Shown here one piece after another: positions 47,565-56,179 of a stretch of DNA of 64,000 nt. A program made the translations under genes and the position numbers. The stretch is taken from assembly GCF_001704115.1 (NCBI RefSeq), contig NZ_CP016895.1, positions 992,001-1,056,000 of the forward strand, in the 5' to 3' direction. The notes beneath the pieces were generated by a model. It did no database searches. It was not told the DNA's origin and worked only from the letters and a program-made list of their open reading frames with translations. Source of the stretch: Acinetobacter larvae (lineage in GTDB: Bacteria; Pseudomonadota; Gammaproteobacteria; Pseudomonadales; Moraxellaceae). The stretch's first letter is position 1, and each line of letters opens with the position of its first letter.

Positions 47565-47789
47565 GGTTTTCCTAAATCTTTTGATAAAAAGTGATTTATA
47601 TCACAAATTATTAACCTTACTTCAGAAATACAAAAGAAAAGCCGAGCTTATTGTTTGAGATTTATCCTTTTAGCTATCATTTTGATTTATAAATTTAAAA
47701 GCACATAATATTTTGTGCTCATCTTGTCGCAGTACGCAGATACAATTCAAAGCGTTGCTGTATATGCGTACTAGATCTGCGAGGTTTTC

Positions 47790-47912
47790 CTAACCTTGGC
47801 GCGCTTTAAAACGTGGATTACTTTTGCAGATGACATATAGGCGACCTCTGCGCTTGACGATTTGACAATCGGCACGTTTCTTTGCACTTTTTAGCGATGA
47901 ACAAACTTTCAT
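47790..47912 (-). CDS. rpmJ2: Alternative (zinc-independent) 50S ribosomal protein L36
   Basis: This is a 40-aa protein that ordinary gene callers may miss. It begins [20 protein letters not shown] and ends [12 protein letters not shown], matching the YkgO-type L36 paralogue, which lacks the complete zinc ribbon of the standard L36. In other bacteria such paralogues replace the zinc-binding protein under zinc starvation and free zinc. A Zur-like palindrome lies 32 bases upstream of the ATG, which supports this. The ribosome-binding site is AAGGT at a long spacing. Confidence 0.92.
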   Translation of the reverse strand: MKVCSSLKSAKKRADCQIVKRRGRLYVICKSNPRFKARQG

Positions 47913-47943
47913 AATATTGCAATACCTTAATGCTAATTAATGT

Positions 47944-47962
47944 AATGTTATATTATAACAAT
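47944..47962 (-). promoter_or_regulatory. Zur-box-like palindrome
   Basis: A 15-base palindrome TGTTATATTATAACA (47946-47960) is extended by AA and AT, closely matching the gammaproteobacterial Zur core (AATGTTATANTATAACATT). It is placed just upstream of the alternative L36 gene, the classical Zur target. Binding is not tested. Confidence 0.8.
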
Positions 47963-48000
47963 AATACTTATTTAGCCAAGTTTTTTATTGATAGATAAAT

Positions 48001-48032
48001 AAAAAAAGCTGCCATCAGAGAGGGCAGCTTTA
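48001..48032 (-). terminator. Terminator after the flotillin gene
   Basis: AAAGCTGCC pairs with GGGCAGCTTT around an eight-base loop. On the minus strand seven T follow. It ends the yqiJ-yqiK transcript before the Zur-controlled L36 gene. Confidence 0.88.
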
Positions 48033-48053
48033 AGTCAACATGACTTAATGAGG

Positions 48054-49778
48054 TTATTCAGATATTTTGGGGGCAGGCGTAGTTGTATTGTGTAGAGATT
48101 GCGTCATACCATTAATATCACCGCCTTTAATACCTAACTCATTCATTAAGCTATCAATTAAAGGAGCTTGTGAGCGATAACGTAATGCGCTATTAACCAC
48201 TTGGTCTGATAAAGCTACATTTTGTTGATCAGTAGAATCTGAGTGGTTGCTTGCTACGCCAGCACCATTGAGCCCATTGACTTGCAAGATCTTAATGTCA
48301 TCAATATTTTCCATGGGTTTGACACTTTCACGAATAATTTCTGGTAAGTTTTTAATTAAAGCCAAACGAACTTGCATATCGATTTGTTCAAGCGACAAAA
48401 TATTATTGGCTTCGTTGACTGCACGGGTACCTTCTGCATCAACTTGATATTGTCTATTTTGTGCTTCGGCCAAGAGAATTTTGGCATCAGCTTCACCTTT
48501 GGCTTGTAAGCGCAGTTTTTCTGCTTCAGCTTCTGCACTAATGCGAATAGATTCAGCATCATCAACCGCAGCTTTTTTGCTGGCTTCTGCGGCTACAGTA
48601 ATCGCAATAGCATCTTTCTCAGCAGCCTGTTTTGCAGCAACCAATTCTACAGCTTTTTCACGTTCAGCACGCTGTGTCTCACGAACGGTCATAACTTCTT
48701 CTTCTGCCTGTACCGCTTGAGCACGTGCGCGATCTGCTTGGGCTTTTGCTTCAGATTCGGCACGGGACTTTTCTGCAATGGCAATTGCACGATCTTGTTC
48801 AGCCAATTCAATGGTTTTCTTTTGCTCAACTTGCGCTTTTTGTACGAGTTGTTGCTTCAAAATATTTTCATTTTCAACGTCACGTGCAGACACAATACGT
48901 TTTAACTCAACTTCACGGTTTGCAGCAATTTGAGCTTCTTCAGCTTCACGTTTTTTAGCTGCCTCTTGGGTTGCAATTTCGGCAAGTTGTTCAGCACGAC
49001 GAATGGAAATTTCTCGTTCTTGTTGTAATTTCGCGTATTCTTCTTCACGTAAAATTTGTAGGCGAGCTTGTTCTGTTTCAAGGTTTTTAGCTTTTATGGC
49101 AAGATCTGCATCTTGTTCAATATCATTACGTTTTTTACGGCGATCTTCAATGGTTTCGGTTAATTTAGTTAAACCTTCTGCGTCAAAGGCATTTTGAGGA
49201 TTGAAGTATTCAAAACTGGTTTGATCCAAACCCGTTAAAGAAACTGTTTCAAGTTCTAGACCATTTTTAAATAAGTCCTCTGAAACGACTTGCTGTACTT
49301 TTTGTACGAAATCAACGCGTTTTTCATGTAATTCTTCCATCGCCATTTCAGCGGCTACTGCGCGTAAAGAGTCAACGAATTTACCTTCTACTAAATTCTT
49401 CAGCTCTTGTGGTGACATGGTTTTTTTACCAAGAGTCTGTGCTGCGGTCGCGATAGATTCTGCTGTTGGCTTTACGCGAACATAAAATTCAGCCATGACA
49501 TCAACACGCATACGATCCCGTGTAATCAGGGCTTGATCTGCAGCACGTTTTACTTCGAGGCGTAATGTATTCATATTGACAGGAATCACTTCGTGTAAAA
49601 CGGGGAGTACAATTGCACCACCATCGAGAATCACTTTTTCACCACCGAAACCTGTTCGTACAAAAGATACTTCTTTACTAGATCTTTTGTATAAACGGGC
49701 AATGATAATTCCAATCACAACCAATGCTGTGAGGATAATGCCTGCTAGCGTTAAAATTTCATATAAGGATGAGTTCAT
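48054..49778 (-). CDS. yqiK: Flotillin-like SPFH protein (YqiK type)
   Basis: This is a 574-aa membrane-associated flotillin. One N-terminal membrane helix (residues 8-28, ILTLAGIILTALVVIGIII) precedes an SPFH/PHB domain to about residue 190 (FVRTGFGGEKVILDGGAIVL). A long Glu/Ala/Gln-rich coiled coil from about 210 to 460 (repeats such as AEKSRAESEAKAQADRARAQ) then leads to a flotillin tail. It probably organises membrane microdomains. The ATG overlaps the yqiJ stop by four bases, so the pair is translationally coupled, as in E. coli yqiJK. Confidence 0.92.
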   Translation of the reverse strand: MNSSLYEILTLAGIILTALVVIGIIIARLYKRSSKEVSFVRTGFGGEKVILDGGAIVLPVLHEVIPVNMNTLRLEVKRAADQALITRDRMRVDVMAEFYVRVKPTAESIATAAQTLGKKTMSPQELKNLVEGKFVDSLRAVAAEMAMEELHEKRVDFVQKVQQVVSEDLFKNGLELETVSLTGLDQTSFEYFNPQNAFDAEGLTKLTETIEDRRKKRNDIEQDADLAIKAKNLETEQARLQILREEEYAKLQQEREISIRRAEQLAEIATQEAAKKREAEEAQIAANREVELKRIVSARDVENENILKQQLVQKAQVEQKKTIELAEQDRAIAIAEKSRAESEAKAQADRARAQAVQAEEEVMTVRETQRAEREKAVELVAAKQAAEKDAIAITVAAEASKKAAVDDAESIRISAEAEAEKLRLQAKGEADAKILLAEAQNRQYQVDAEGTRAVNEANNILSLEQIDMQVRLALIKNLPEIIRESVKPMENIDDIKILQVNGLNGAGVASNHSDSTDQQNVALSDQVVNSALRYRSQAPLIDSLMNELGIKGGDINGMTQSLHNTTTPAPKISE

Positions 49779-50446
49779 ATCTCTGCTCTTTGTTCAATAA
49801 AAGTTGTTGCTTTAAAGCCTATTGTGGTTTTTTCAGTTAGAATAACTTGCTGTCCCATTTTAAGAGTAATATCTTGTTGGGGTTCAACCAAAACATAATG
49901 AGTTAAACCATGTTGATCTTTGACTTTTGCTTGCGCTGGATAATTTATCTTGGCTTCACCTAAAATAATCAGTGCTGTACGTCCGATCAATTCTTCACTG
50001 TGAATTGCAGTGGTTTCATCTTGTGGAAGTATTTTTGCAATAAATTTTGAACTATAACGAACCAATGGCATCGCTAGAAATAAGCATAATGGGCTAATCA
50101 GCCATGCCGATAGATAGCTGCCAAAAATTTTAAATAGAATAATTTGTGTAATAAAACCAGTCAGTGAATACACCGTTAAAAAGATAATAAACCAAACCAG
50201 AATGGGGATGCGTCCTAGATAAAGCCAATCTAAAGTCTTTATCCATAGACCATCGTGATGATCACTAAAATTAAGTTCAGGATGCTTCACATCAAGGAGC
50301 TGTTCTGGAAGAAATTGATCTAAAAAACCTTGTGCACTAGCCCCTACTAGCATCAGAATCAGTTCTGTAATGCCCAATAACAGCATTAATGCCAAGCTAA
50401 TACTAAATATGATATTAGATGGCGAATTAAATAATTCCCATAGCAT
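49775..50446 (-). CDS. yqiJ: YqiJ-like membrane protein with OB-fold tail
   Basis: This is a 223-aa inner-membrane protein with three hydrophobic segments (residues 12-38, 80-100 and 105-135) and a C-terminal soluble part (EELIGRTALIILGEAKINYP) resembling an NfeD-type OB fold. YqiJ/NfeD proteins are encoded next to flotillins and act with them. It overlaps the flotillin gene by four bases. A role in membrane organisation is known only in outline. Confidence 0.85.
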   Translation of the reverse strand: MLWELFNSPSNIIFSISLALMLLLGITELILMLVGASAQGFLDQFLPEQLLDVKHPELNFSDHHDGLWIKTLDWLYLGRIPILVWFIIFLTVYSLTGFITQIILFKIFGSYLSAWLISPLCLFLAMPLVRYSSKFIAKILPQDETTAIHSEELIGRTALIILGEAKINYPAQAKVKDQHGLTHYVLVEPQQDITLKMGQQVILTEKTTIGFKATTFIEQRAEI

Positions 50447-50850
50447 GTTTTTTCTCTATTAGATTGTTTTAAAAGGTATAATCTCGTAGATTGAGCATGG
50501 TGCGATCTAAGCATCTATCGTGAATAGATGGAAAATACTGCTATGAAATATAACAATATAAGCACTTTCTATGTTTATATCACATAAACTCCATAAATAT
50601 GAGATTTATAAGGCTGAGTTATCAAATTTTTTGATTATTTCTTGAGAAATAAATAAGCGATATTACCTACAGCGCTCATCTATTCTACAGCGGGCAAATC
50701 TATTATTGCTTTTAAAATAGTTTTTATTAAGTTCTATTAAATACTTGGTTTTAAAACATGCATGTATCATGCTAGCACTGGTCTCAATATAAGAGGATAA
50801 CAGTGGAGATAAAGCAATATTTTAAAAGAAATAAGACACGAATTTTGGAC
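50447..50850. other. Gap upstream of yqiJ
   Basis: These 404 AT-rich bases contain the yqiJ promoter region. No open reading frame or RNA gene is supported. The neighbouring minus-strand terminator at 50851-50886 enters it from the trpS side. Confidence 0.45.
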
Positions 50851-50886
50851 AAAAAAATACGCAATGATTGGGGTGATCATTGCGTA
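50851..50886 (-). terminator. Terminator of the trpS-downstream transcript
   Basis: TACGCAATGA (50858-50867) pairs with TCATTGCGTA (50877-50886). On the minus strand it is followed by seven T (50857-50851). Confidence 0.88.
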
Positions 50887-51000
50887 GAACAACGAATCTG
50901 CTTGCACAGCTTCGGTAAAGAGTTAGGCTTTAGGTCAGTGTTGCACCGTATTCCTTGATTGCTAATATAGCGATATGATTAAGATCATTCATTGTGTTTA
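50851..51000 (-). ncRNA. Probable Hfq-type small RNA downstream of trpS (Aar-like)
   Basis: About 230 bases separate the trpS stop from a strong minus-strand terminator (50851-50886), with no convincing reading frame except a 20-codon one. In Acinetobacter baylyi an Hfq-dependent sRNA, Aar, was described between trpS and sucD; this stretch is in the matching place next to trpS. The 5' end is a guess, because I can see only a TATATT-like -10 near 50968. Identity with Aar is inferred from position, not from comparison. Confidence 0.4.
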
Positions 51001-51126
51001 AAGTAATAGTGTGTAAGTAAGAGTTAAACTGTGTTTAACAATCACTAATCCGATTTCAAAATGTAAAGCTAAATAATTCGCTAGAATTAGCATGTCGATC
51101 CATTTGAAATGGGCGCTTAAAAAATT

Positions 51127-52140
51127 TTAAAAATGAAACACACCTAAACCATGTTTGACTTCATCTAAAGTTTGTTGAGTGATATCACGACATTTGGCTG
51201 TACCAGTTTGTAAAATATCCATAATATAATCAGGATCTTTGGCAAGTTCTATGCGGCGTTCACGGATAGGAGCAATCAAATCTTTTAATACACCTTCTAA
51301 GCGTTTTTTTACCGTACCATCACCTAATCCACCACGGCGATAATGCTCTTTCAATGCCGCTACTTCTTCTTTATTTGGATCGAAGGCATCGAGATAAGTA
51401 AATACAATATTGCCTTCTACTTGACCTGGATCTTCAATGCGTAAATGATTTGGATCGGTGTACATGGCATTGACAGCTTTTTTAATATCTTTATCAGATG
51501 CATCTAACACGATGGTATTGCCAAGCGACTTAGACATTTTTGCCTTACCATCAAAACCGGGCAAGCGACTCATATTGGATAATAAAGCTTTACATTCAGG
51601 GAGAAGGTCATGACCAATTTGTCGGTTTACACGGCGGACCACTTCATTGGTTTGTTCAATCATTGGGATCTGATCTTCGCCAACAGGAACAATCGTGGCT
51701 TTAAATGCTGTAATATCGGCAGCTTGTGCTATGGGGTAACATAAAAAGCCAGCAGGAATGTCGCGTTCAAAACCACGTAATTGAATTTCAGCTTTAATGG
51801 TTGGATTACGTTCTAATCTTGAGACGGTGACAAAGTTGAGATACAACATGGTCAGTTCATTTAATGCCGGTAAGCATGACTGTACACAGATTGTAGTTTT
51901 TGCTGGATCAATACCAACGGCTAAATAATCTGTGGCCACCTCAATAATATTGCGACGCACTTTTTCAAAATTATCGGCATTGTCTGTTAACGCTTGTGCA
52001 TCAGCAAGTAATAAATGCTGGTGATGGCTATCTTGTAAACCGACACGCGAGCGTAGAGACCCTACAAAATGACCTAAATGTAATTGGCCCGTTGGGCGAT
52101 CGCCGGTTAGAATAATAGGGCGGGAATCTTGAGTACTCAT
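51127..52140 (-). CDS. trpS: Tryptophanyl-tRNA synthetase
   Basis: This is a 337-aa class I synthetase. The HIGH-type motif is PTGQLHLGHFVG at the N-terminus and the KMSKS motif is GKAKMSKSLGN near residue 200. It activates tryptophan and loads tRNA-Trp. Length is typical. It is transcribed alone, with a long 3' stretch before the next terminator. No leader structure is evident upstream. Confidence 0.96.
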   Translation of the reverse strand: MSTQDSRPIILTGDRPTGQLHLGHFVGSLRSRVGLQDSHHQHLLLADAQALTDNADNFEKVRRNIIEVATDYLAVGIDPAKTTICVQSCLPALNELTMLYLNFVTVSRLERNPTIKAEIQLRGFERDIPAGFLCYPIAQAADITAFKATIVPVGEDQIPMIEQTNEVVRRVNRQIGHDLLPECKALLSNMSRLPGFDGKAKMSKSLGNTIVLDASDKDIKKAVNAMYTDPNHLRIEDPGQVEGNIVFTYLDAFDPNKEEVAALKEHYRRGGLGDGTVKKRLEGVLKDLIAPIRERRIELAKDPDYIMDILQTGTAKCRDITQQTLDEVKHGLGVFHF

Positions 52141-52739
52141 GTTGTTCCAACTTTTAAAATCAAAATAAAGTCTAGATCATCATAGCAATAGAGATATATT
52201 CAATATAAAAGTTGCATTGTCACGATGTCTAAATCGTAAATCATGGCAAATGTTTGAAAGACTTATTGCAACTTTAAAACAGCATCTTGCGGTCAATGAG
52301 TATATCTATTTGCTGCTAACTATCCGAACGATTAACGAATAGGGCACATTGTACGGGATTCTTTTTTTTAATGTCAGCAACATTTCTGAATATCTTAAAA
52401 ATTTTGTATTTTGCTGCGCAGCCGTATTTTGAATAAACTTATCGTTTGGATCATTGCTTGTAGCCCTTGCTGAGATGGGAACTTTACTTGGTTTATTGTT
52501 CAGGCAACTGTCTATAGATTTGTTCATGAAAAGAAAAATGTACATAAAATTTATATCAGTAAAGTTGTTACTTTTGTTAAAATCAATCACCAATTCAATT
52601 GAGTTATCCATATTTACTGGACATCTGATCTTTCCGTCGTTTTATACTTTTAGGTCGTTTTATCTTTATATTATATAAAGTGTGTTGAGTATGGCGGCTC
52701 ATTGAAATCAATTTTTAATCAAAATAAATAAGGTTGTGC
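52141..52739. other. Divergent intergenic region trpS / antiporter
   Basis: These 599 AT-rich bases hold a 101-codon minus frame (52306-52611) and a 74-codon plus frame that overlap each other. Neither has a ribosome-binding site or recognisable motif, so I treat the region as non-coding promoter DNA. A decayed gene cannot be excluded. Confidence 0.45.
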
Positions 52740-54239
52740 ATGGGCAATTATTTTTTTCTACAAATCCTTACCGTGATCTTTGCATTATCGATTGCCACGA
52801 CCATCTTTAATAAACGAATACTCGGTTTTCCACAAGCGATTGGTGTTCCCATTGTTTCTGCAATTTTAGTTTTTATATTACAGTGGGGGGCAAGTTTATT
52901 ACACGGAAATCAGTTCGTTACTGTAAACATTCATAATATTGAAGAAGCTGTTCGCAAAATTGATTTTTATGATTTCTTAGTCAATGGTGTGATTTGTTTT
53001 ATCCTGACGTCATCAGCTTTAAAATTCAAAGTATCTGATCTAAGGCTTTATTGGAAGCCCATCGGCATATTAGCCACCATTGCTTTGGTACTCTGTGCCG
53101 TATTCTTTGGTGGGATTTTATATGGTTTCCAATATTTGATTGGTAATCCAGTTCCTATTTTAATTTTATTGTTATTGGGATCAGCACTTGGTGCTACAGA
53201 CCCTATTGGCGTAAAAGGGGTATTAAGTTCTGTTCGCGCGCCGCATCACTTAATTGTAAAATTAGAAGGTGAGTCTTTATTTAACGATGCTGTCTGTATT
53301 GCCGTATTTATGACTTTACTCAATGTTCTAGAAGGCGAACATTTTAGTTTATTGTCAACTTTACAGAACTTACTCTATGAAATTGTTGTTGCAGTTATCA
53401 TCGGTTGGGCTTTTGGTTTAGCAATCCTACGCTTATTACGTGGTAAGCACGAAATGGAATCACTTATTTTAACCACAGCCTTGTTGGCATGTGGTTCTTA
53501 TTTGGTTGCATTATTTGCACATGCTTCTGCACCGATTGCTTGTGTGATCGGTGGTTTAATTGTTGGAAACAAATGGAAAGAAATTTTAGAACAACGAGAA
53601 ATACAAGAAGTTAATCATTTCTGGCATACCGTGGAAGGGATTATCAATTCTTTCTTATTTACTTTGATCGGTCTAGAAATGTTTATTTTAGATTTGAGTA
53701 GTAGTTTGATCTTAGGTGGTATATTTGCCTTTATTACCTTACATTTATCACGTTTTGCAGCCAACTTCTTATCCTTTGCTTTCTTTCCGCGCTTTAAGCA
53801 TAAAAGCTATAACGGTAGTTTGGTGATTTTATCTTGGGGTGGTGTGCGTGGTGGTATTTCTTTAGCCTTGATTTTGGCTGTTGCCAATATTCCAGAGCTG
53901 AGACCATATAGCAGTATTTTAATTGGTTATACTTTTATTAGTGTGCTTTTATCAGGCGTGGTGTGTGGTTTGGGCTTACCAGCAGTTATGAATGCTTTTT
54001 ATTATAATCCACACGAAGAGAAGAAGGGCTTTAAGGGGTGGTATCAACGTTTATGTCATCGCTTAAATAAAAAAGGTTTTAAATACATCGTGGGTGAGGA
54101 TATGTATGGTAATGAGACGATCACCATTTATAATCCAGAAGCTATTGTTGATCAAAAATCTGAGGATGGTGTAGCAACAGTACATCGCCCTGATAAGGCA
54201 GATGAACTAAAACGTTTAGAGAACCCAGAAAACTTCTAA
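52740..54239 (+). CDS. CPA1-family Na+/H+ antiporter
   Basis: This is a 499-aa inner-membrane antiporter with about 12-13 helices and a soluble tail of about 80 residues. The ion-site segment GSALGATDPIGVKGVL and EGESLFNDAVCIAVFM are characteristic of CPA1/NhaP exchangers, as is SWGGVRGGISLALILAV. It exports Na+ (or K+) in exchange for protons. ATG 52740 has TAAGG six bases upstream; a TTG six bases earlier is less likely. The small atl gene follows 45 bases later and may be co-transcribed. Confidence 0.9.
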   Translation: MGNYFFLQILTVIFALSIATTIFNKRILGFPQAIGVPIVSAILVFILQWGASLLHGNQFVTVNIHNIEEAVRKIDFYDFLVNGVICFILTSSALKFKVSDLRLYWKPIGILATIALVLCAVFFGGILYGFQYLIGNPVPILILLLLGSALGATDPIGVKGVLSSVRAPHHLIVKLEGESLFNDAVCIAVFMTLLNVLEGEHFSLLSTLQNLLYEIVVAVIIGWAFGLAILRLLRGKHEMESLILTTALLACGSYLVALFAHASAPIACVIGGLIVGNKWKEILEQREIQEVNHFWHTVEGIINSFLFTLIGLEMFILDLSSSLILGGIFAFITLHLSRFAANFLSFAFFPRFKHKSYNGSLVILSWGGVRGGISLALILAVANIPELRPYSSILIGYTFISVLLSGVVCGLGLPAVMNAFYYNPHEEKKGFKGWYQRLCHRLNKKGFKYIVGEDMYGNETITIYNPEAIVDQKSEDGVATVHRPDKADELKRLENPENF

Positions 54240-54284
54240 GATTTGTGCTGCTGTATATGGATGAATATAACTATGGATGTAACT

Positions 54285-54620
54285 ATGGCAAGGTCATCAG
54301 ATACTACAGCAAAATATAATGAGCTCGCGCAGTTAATTTTAGCAGTTGTGGCGACTATTCCGGCAGGTAAGGTCGCCAGTTATGGGCAAGTTGCTGCATT
54401 GGCAGGGCTACCAAAGCATGCACGTTTAGTTGGGCGTGTATTGGGAAATCTTGCTGCAGATAGTGATATGCCTTGGCATCGTGTTATTAATGCACAAGGT
54501 AAAATATCTGTGCAGCATTGTGATATATACGGGCAAAATATCCAAGCACAAAAGCTATGTGCAGAAGATGTTATTGTTCAGAATAATCGTGTTAATTTGG
54601 CTCGATATCAAATGGGGTAA
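54285..54620 (+). CDS. atl: Alkyltransferase-like (Atl) DNA-damage protein
   Basis: This protein of about 111 aa is related to O6-methylguanine-DNA methyltransferase but has Trp in place of the alkyl-accepting Cys: PWHRVINAQGKIS instead of PCHRV. The preceding helix-turn-helix IPAGKVASYGQVAALAGLP and arginine-finger region ARLVGRVLGN are intact. Atl proteins bind alkylated guanines and hand them to nucleotide excision repair. The start is uncertain: ATG 54285 is preferred, with GGA upstream; 54273 and 54261 are also in frame. It lies right after the antiporter gene. Confidence 0.88.
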   Translation: MARSSDTTAKYNELAQLILAVVATIPAGKVASYGQVAALAGLPKHARLVGRVLGNLAADSDMPWHRVINAQGKISVQHCDIYGQNIQAQKLCAEDVIVQNNRVNLARYQMG

Positions 54621-54730
54621 TAAACATTATTTAAGTGCTGTATGTCTGGATTAAGCATAAGCTGGGTTTGAACTATTATTGATCTGGCTTTGTTTATTGA
54701 TCGGACTTTATTATTTCTTGATCTAAATAG

Positions 54731-54763
54731 AATCCCCATAAGTATACTTACGGGGATTTTTTA
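54731..54763. terminator. Terminator between atl and the stress protein gene
   Basis: AATCCCC and CGGGGATT arms with the inner palindrome TAAGTATACTTA form a long hairpin with one mismatch, followed on the plus strand by a T-run. It can serve the atl transcript and possibly the convergent stress-protein gene. Confidence 0.8.
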
Positions 54764-54766
54764 AAA

Positions 54767-55207
54767 TTATTGCTTCACAACAAGGAACGGTACTTTTAGG
54801 AGGCTAATTAGACTTTGTGCAACACTACCTAAAATTAGTTTTTTGATACCAGAGCGACCATGGGAGCTGAGAATAACCAGACCTTGGTCTAATTGGTTAG
54901 CAAAATCAGCAATGGTTTCGGCAATGTTTTCACCTTCTAAAACTTTGATTTCGACCTCTACACCTTGTTCAGCAAATTTTTGTTTGGCTGTTTCAAGATT
55001 ACTGCTAATGCTGGTTTTAGCACGTTCAATATATTGGTTACTTTGCCCTAAAGCTAAATAGTCTACAGCGAGATAAGGATCTAAAGTCATGACCTGAATA
55101 ACGGTCACTTTACTCTGAAATGCCTTAGCAACATCAACCGCATGTTGTATGACTGCTAATGCAGTTTCAGAGCCATCGATAGGAACTAAAATGTTTTGAT
55201 AAGCCAT
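54767..55207 (-). CDS. Universal stress protein (UspA family)
   Basis: This is a 146-aa UspA-fold protein. It begins MAYQNILVPIDGSETALAVI and has the ATP-binding signature VILSSHGRSGIKKLILGSVA, with S following later, so it is likely an ATP-binding Usp. These proteins accumulate under starvation and stress; the molecular role is poorly defined. It is monocistronic. Confidence 0.93.
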   Translation of the reverse strand: MAYQNILVPIDGSETALAVIQHAVDVAKAFQSKVTVIQVMTLDPYLAVDYLALGQSNQYIERAKTSISSNLETAKQKFAEQGVEVEIKVLEGENIAETIADFANQLDQGLVILSSHGRSGIKKLILGSVAQSLISLLKVPFLVVKQ

Positions 55208-55572
55208 ATTTTTCTACTCCTAAATCATTGTGGATGTTCATAGATACAACATGAACTGGTGCTAAAGTTATACTGTTTGTTAAGACCTTCTCTTTAGATC
55301 ATATCCGCAATTTACATAAAAGAAAACCCAGTAAATCCATAAGGATAAATAAATAATGCTTTGTGCTTACAGCAAGTATTTTGTCACAAAATGACCGTGA
55401 CTATGCTTAATAAGACGGGCAGAGATTTTGCCCTAAACCTTGTGCTATTGAGGATATAAAAAATTTGAAATTTGAATTGTAGTTATTTTAAAAATTTAAA
55501 GTTTATATGTGGCTGTTTGAAAATATGAGGTCGTTGTTGGGAAGAAAATGAGGACAAATGATTATAATTTTA
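55208..55572. other. Gap between stress protein gene and greA
   Basis: These 365 AT-rich bases contain the stress-protein promoter region. I see no gene, operator or RNA feature. Confidence 0.45.
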
Positions 55573-55607
55573 AAAAGGCAGCTCGTTATTTCGATCTGCC
55601 TTTTTTA
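55573..55607 (-). terminator. Terminator after greA
   Basis: AAAAAGGCAG pairs with CTGCCTTTTT around a 14-base loop. T-runs occur on both strands. It lies just downstream of the greA stop. Confidence 0.85.
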
Positions 55608-55619
55608 AAGTTCTAGTGC

Positions 55620-56096
55620 CTATAGATATTGAACACTAACTACTTCATATTCTACTTCACCTTGAGGTGTGGTAATTTTGGCTTCATCACCCTCATATTT
55701 ACCCAATAACCCACGTGCGATAGGTGAGTTGACTGAGATTTTGTTGATTTTAAAATCGGCTTCATCATCACCAACGATTTTATAGGTCTTTTGTTCTTCA
55801 GTTTCTAAGTTTTCAATGGTTACGGTTACACCAAATACCACACGACCAGTTTGCTCTAGCTCATGGATATCAATAACTTGTGCAGCACCCAATTTCCCTT
55901 CAATATCCTGAATACGCCCTTCACAAAAACCTTGTTGCTCACGTGCCGCATGGTATTCAGCATTTTCTTTGAGATCGCCATGTTCACGCGCTTCTGCAAT
56001 GGCTTGCGTGATACGGGGACGATCTACTGATTTTAACTGTTGTAATTCTTTCTCTAAGGCGGCTTTGCCTTCAGGGGTCATAGGATAACGTTGCAT
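55620..56096 (-). CDS. greA: Transcription elongation factor GreA
   Basis: This 158-aa factor rescues backtracked RNA polymerase by stimulating transcript cleavage. The N-terminal coiled coil ([20 protein letters not shown]) carries the acidic tip [16 protein letters not shown], and the C-terminal FKBP-like domain ends [14 protein letters not shown] chose ATG 56096 with GAGG six bases upstream; the open frame to 56108 is too close to the site. It lies downstream of carB behind a terminator. Confidence 0.96.
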   Translation of the reverse strand: MQRYPMTPEGKAALEKELQQLKSVDRPRITQAIAEAREHGDLKENAEYHAAREQQGFCEGRIQDIEGKLGAAQVIDIHELEQTGRVVFGVTVTIENLETEEQKTYKIVGDDEADFKINKISVNSPIARGLLGKYEGDEAKITTPQGEVEYEVVSVQYL

Positions 56097-56137
56097 GTTG
56101 TCCCTCACGTCAAAAAATAAGGTTTAAAAAAATAAAA

Positions 56138-56168
56138 AATCCCGCCACCGATCAAGTGGCGGGATTGA
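56138..56168 (-). terminator. Terminator between carB and greA
   Basis: AATCCCGCCAC (56138-56148) pairs with GTGGCGGGATT (56156-56166), an 11-bp GC-rich stem followed on the minus strand by a T-rich run. Only about 40 bases separate it from the greA ATG. Confidence 0.88.
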
Positions 56169-56179
56169 TCGGTAACGAA

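Noticed and set aside
48247..49197. Plus-strand frames over the flotillin gene
   Set aside because: Long frames arise because the antisense of an Ala/Glu-rich coiled coil is poor in stop codons; no independent evidence.
52306..52611. 101-codon minus-strand frame between trpS and the antiporter
   Set aside because: No ribosome-binding site, no recognisable motif, AT-rich composition and an overlapping frame on the other strand. Treated as chance.
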